A DNA stretch of 64,000 nucleotides from Daucus carota subsp. sativus. Its lineage: Eukaryota > Streptophyta > Magnoliopsida > Apiales > Apiaceae. Within the stretch, counting starts at the first letter, position 1; each line of letters opens with the position of its first letter. The translations under genes and the position numbers were made by a program. The DNA lies in assembly GCF_001625215.2 (NCBI RefSeq), contig NC_030383.2:39800380-39864379 (forward strand). Reading direction: 5' to 3'. The notes beneath the pieces were generated by a model. It was not told where the DNA came from. It was given only the letters and a program-made list of their open reading frames with translations, and did no database searches. Shown here in pieces: positions 61,131-64,000 of the stretch.

Positions 61131-62700
61131 AATATATAAAAACTTCATAATTAAAAGTTAAAATTGTTGAATGAAAAAATTCTTTGTTATTCGAAAACCA
61201 TAACTGAAAGTCTTAATTTGAAAATTGAATGTGGTGAAATGGAAACTGCATAAATCATACGAAAAAACATTGTTGTAATATATGCTAAAATTAGTGATAA
61301 TTAAATTAAGTTTGATTACGTTTTCTTATTTGCATATGAATTATAGATTGCTAGATCCATATATTTGGAAATTTTAAAAATCTAATATATAAACACTTCA
61401 TCATCAAGAACTAAAATTGTGGAGTTAAAAGGTGTTGCATTGATATGAAATTATATAAAAAAAATCTAGATTTGAAACTTGAATGTGATGAATATGGAAA
61501 CCAGTACATATATTAGAAAAAAGGATTGTAATAATAAATGTCAAAATCAGCGAAAAGCAAATAAACATTGACTGCCTTTCTTTATTTACATATGAGTTAT
61601 AGCAGGCTTGAAAAGTCAAATATATAAAAACTTACTTATCGAGAGCTAAAATTGTGGAGTGAAAAGATACTCTATTAATAATGCAATTATAACAAAAAAA
61701 TCTTGATTTTAAAATTGAATATAATGAACATGGACACCGCATAAATTAAACAAAAACGTATTGTAATAATGAATGTCATAACAGTGGAAATCAAATGAAG
61801 TTTGACTTCTCTATTCGCATATAAGCTATAGCAATCCAGATCCATGTATCGAAAGTTTGAAAAATCTTTGTATATGAAAACTTCCTTATCAAGAGCTGAA
61901 TTATGGAGAGAGAAAAGACTCAATTAATTTGAAATTATAACAAAAAGTATTGATTTGCTTATTGAATTGTTAATGTATATGGAAGCCACTATATTTTATA
62001 CAAAAATGGATTGTAATAACAAATGCCAAAATCATTGAAAATCGAATAAATTTTGATTATGTTTCCTTATTTACATATAAGTTACAGCAGGCTAGATTCC
62101 TGTATCTGAAAATTTAAAAAGTCTAATATATAGAAACTTCCTTATCTAGAGTTAAAATTGTAGAGTGAAGAAATACTTTGTTAATCGGAAATTATAACAA
62201 AAAGTCGATTTGAAAATTGAATATAGTGAAAATAAAAACCACACAAATTATACGAAAAAATATTGTAGTAATAAATGCTAAAATAAGTGGAAATCAAATT
62301 ATATTTGATTATGTTTTCTTACTTGCTATGAGTTATAGTAGTGTATACGTATGTATCGGAAAATATAAAAAAAATTAATACATAAAAACTTTATTATCAA
62401 GAGCTAAAATTGTGGTGTTAAAAAGTCTAGATCCATGTATCCGAATATTTAAAAATCTAATATATAAAAACTTCGTTATTAAGAGCTAAAATTGTGGAGT
62501 GAAAAAAGACTCCATTAATTCGAAATTATAACAAAAAATCAAGATTTGAAAATTGAATATACTGAATATCGAAACCACTACATATTATACAAAAAAGGAT
62601 TGTAATAATAAATGCCAAAATCATTGAAAATCAAATATATTTTGACTACTTTTCCCTATTTACATATGAGTTGTAGCAGGCTAGATTCATGTATCTGGAC
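61131..62700. repeat. Tandem array of ~245-bp AT-rich units
   Basis: Units starting at an 'aatatataaaaactt(c/a)' word recur at about 61131, 61384, 61618, 61868, 62121, 62373 and 62456, spaced about 235-253 bp except one 83-bp truncated unit. Shared interior words are 'gagctaaaattgtggagtga', 'gaaattataacaaaaa', 'ttgtaataataaatgccaaa' and 'catatgagttatagcaggct'. Copies are diverged. No ORF. Confidence 0.75.
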
Positions 62701-64000
62701 GGAAATTGCGTCATATTCATTCTCTGTGTCTCTTGTCAAAAAACAATGGCACATGATAAAAAGTTAACAAAAAGTCTAGATCAATGAAGCAGATGTTGAG
62801 GAAAAGTGAATACAAATCTTCACACGATGAGCATCCGATGGTGGCCAAGACGAATCATCTCTGTTCAACAGTTGTAAGGAAAACTCAATAACAAAAAGAG
62901 GCTCAATAAATACAGTGGAGGACATATATGCATCATTATAATCACTATCAATACGAAAGAAAATTATGCAAAAAAATTAAAAAAATTAATTACAAATTAT
63001 CATGTCATCTATACAAAATCAAAATAAATTGAATCCAGAAGAATTAAAAAACAAAACACTAAGATTACTTTTTGCACAACACAAATCCCAACACGAAGAG
63101 TTAAAAATGATGTTCAAAAAATAATCCCAATTTCTATATCACAACACAAATCTTTCATTTGCACTAAAGTGTTCGAACCTTTTCTCAAATTCCTGGAACA
63201 TGAAATCAATAGAAATCGTGAGGACGGATCTCTCAGCTTTTCTCTGTAGCAAATTATCAAACACGTTAAATACAAAATCATGTACTGATTATGGTACCTG
63301 CAGCGTTCAAACAACAAACTTCAGAACCCGTTCAAAAATAATAGAACGAACAAATATACACAATGTAGCAAATATTGTAAATTAAGATGGAAATAGTGCA
63401 GACTTATTTCACGGCCAATGGTGTTATTCTCTTTTTGACTTCGAAACATCATCCTTTGTCGAAGCATCGTCGCAAAAGGACTTTGACGGATACTACCTGA
63501 TGCATACACGGATCAACGCGATTTGTGCAAGATAAGTACAATTTGATTATACAATATAGTAAATAAGCGCAAAGCAAAATCCGTGGATAGAGAAATTAAT
63601 GTGTAAAGAAAGCCAAGATCAGTAGTACTACACCAAAATCCGACCGAGAACACAAATCAGTTCGAAAGCCAAGCAAGAAAACATACTCGTCGCGATTACA
63701 TGCGTGGAAGAAAGAATGATTTCGAATGTGAAATCCAACTAATCTGCTTTGATCTAATAAGAATATCATATGCAAATAAGTAGCAAAGCTTAAATCTAAA
63801 CTGACGTCGTGATTAGTGGCACGATTCAAGGATGTGTGATTAATGCTATTTTTAAATTCTGATCTTAATATGATTTGAATGAGCTCGTAATGAGTGGCTT
63901 GATCGAAGGGATTGCATTCAATGCTGCGCTACTGATATGGTATGAACATGGTGCATATCCAGTATTATCCGGGTCGGGTCAAATAAAGATCCGAAATATC
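62701..64000. other. Right edge of the window, no gene recognised
   Basis: More mixed composition than the arrays. Small open frames on both strands (for example 63114-63317 and 63596-63829 on minus) have no recognisable domains. This could be the body of the same mobile element or unrelated flank. Confidence 0.35.

Noticed and set aside
61131-62700. CRISPR-like array
   Set aside because: Units are ~245 bp, diverged throughout, and in a plant genome; there is no short repeat with unique spacers.

Overview
The window is nuclear DNA of a flowering plant, most likely a core eudicot; I cannot fix the species. The evidence is plant-specific genes with many GT-AG introns, AT-rich intergenic DNA, and dense plant-type transposon debris: Stowaway-like MITEs, hAT elements, a Mutator-like element, Helitron-like ends and LINE-type retroposons. 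No CRISPR array, operon, tRNA or rRNA gene was seen.

Eight host genes could be reassembled exon by exon, all with consistent splice phases. (-) 5145-7984 is an NAA60/MCC1-type N-acetyltransferase. (+) 9859-11846 is a class A1 heat stress transcription factor. (+) 15566-18641 is a BPA1-like RRM protein. (+) 38723-43777 is a TOM1-like (TOL1-type) ESCRT adaptor. (+) 45021-48866 is a cellulose synthase-like D protein. (-) 49870-51216 is ribosomal protein uL6/RPL9. (+) 52819-53520 is a FAS1-domain, probably GPI-anchored, arabinogalactan-type protein. (-) 54148-57369 is complex I subunit NDUFA12. Between the heat stress factor and the BPA1-like gene lies a broken SYP2-type syntaxin (-, about 12645-13078).

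From memory, the gene order (acetyltransferase, HSFA1, SYP2, BPA1, TOL1, CSLD, FAS1 protein, NDUFA12) matches Arabidopsis blocks near At5g16800-At5g16920 and At3g02980-At3g03100, with RPL9 as an extra gene. These are ordinary housekeeping or regulatory genes kept together by descent; they do not form one pathway.

The accessory part is 18.9-38.2 kb, which separates the BPA1-like gene from the TOL1-like gene. In order it holds a 1.8-kb retroposon with an 18-bp target duplication (18996-20791), a hAT-like MITE, a LINE-type insertion with a 16-bp target duplication (22949-23712), a MULE-type MITE (23893-24343), a 10.2-kb Mutator-like element (24360-34552) and a probable Helitron (34729-38162). 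The Mutator-like element has two convergent genes: a decayed Ulp1-like cysteine protease (+) and a FAR1-type transposase (-) with one in-frame stop.

The right end, 57.46-62.7 kb, begins 93 bp upstream of the NDUFA12 start codon. It holds two adjacent tandem arrays, one of about 0.85-0.9 kb units with two hairpins each and one of about 245-bp units. The left edge (1-1226) carries a second copy of the 18996-20791 retroposon family in the opposite orientation.
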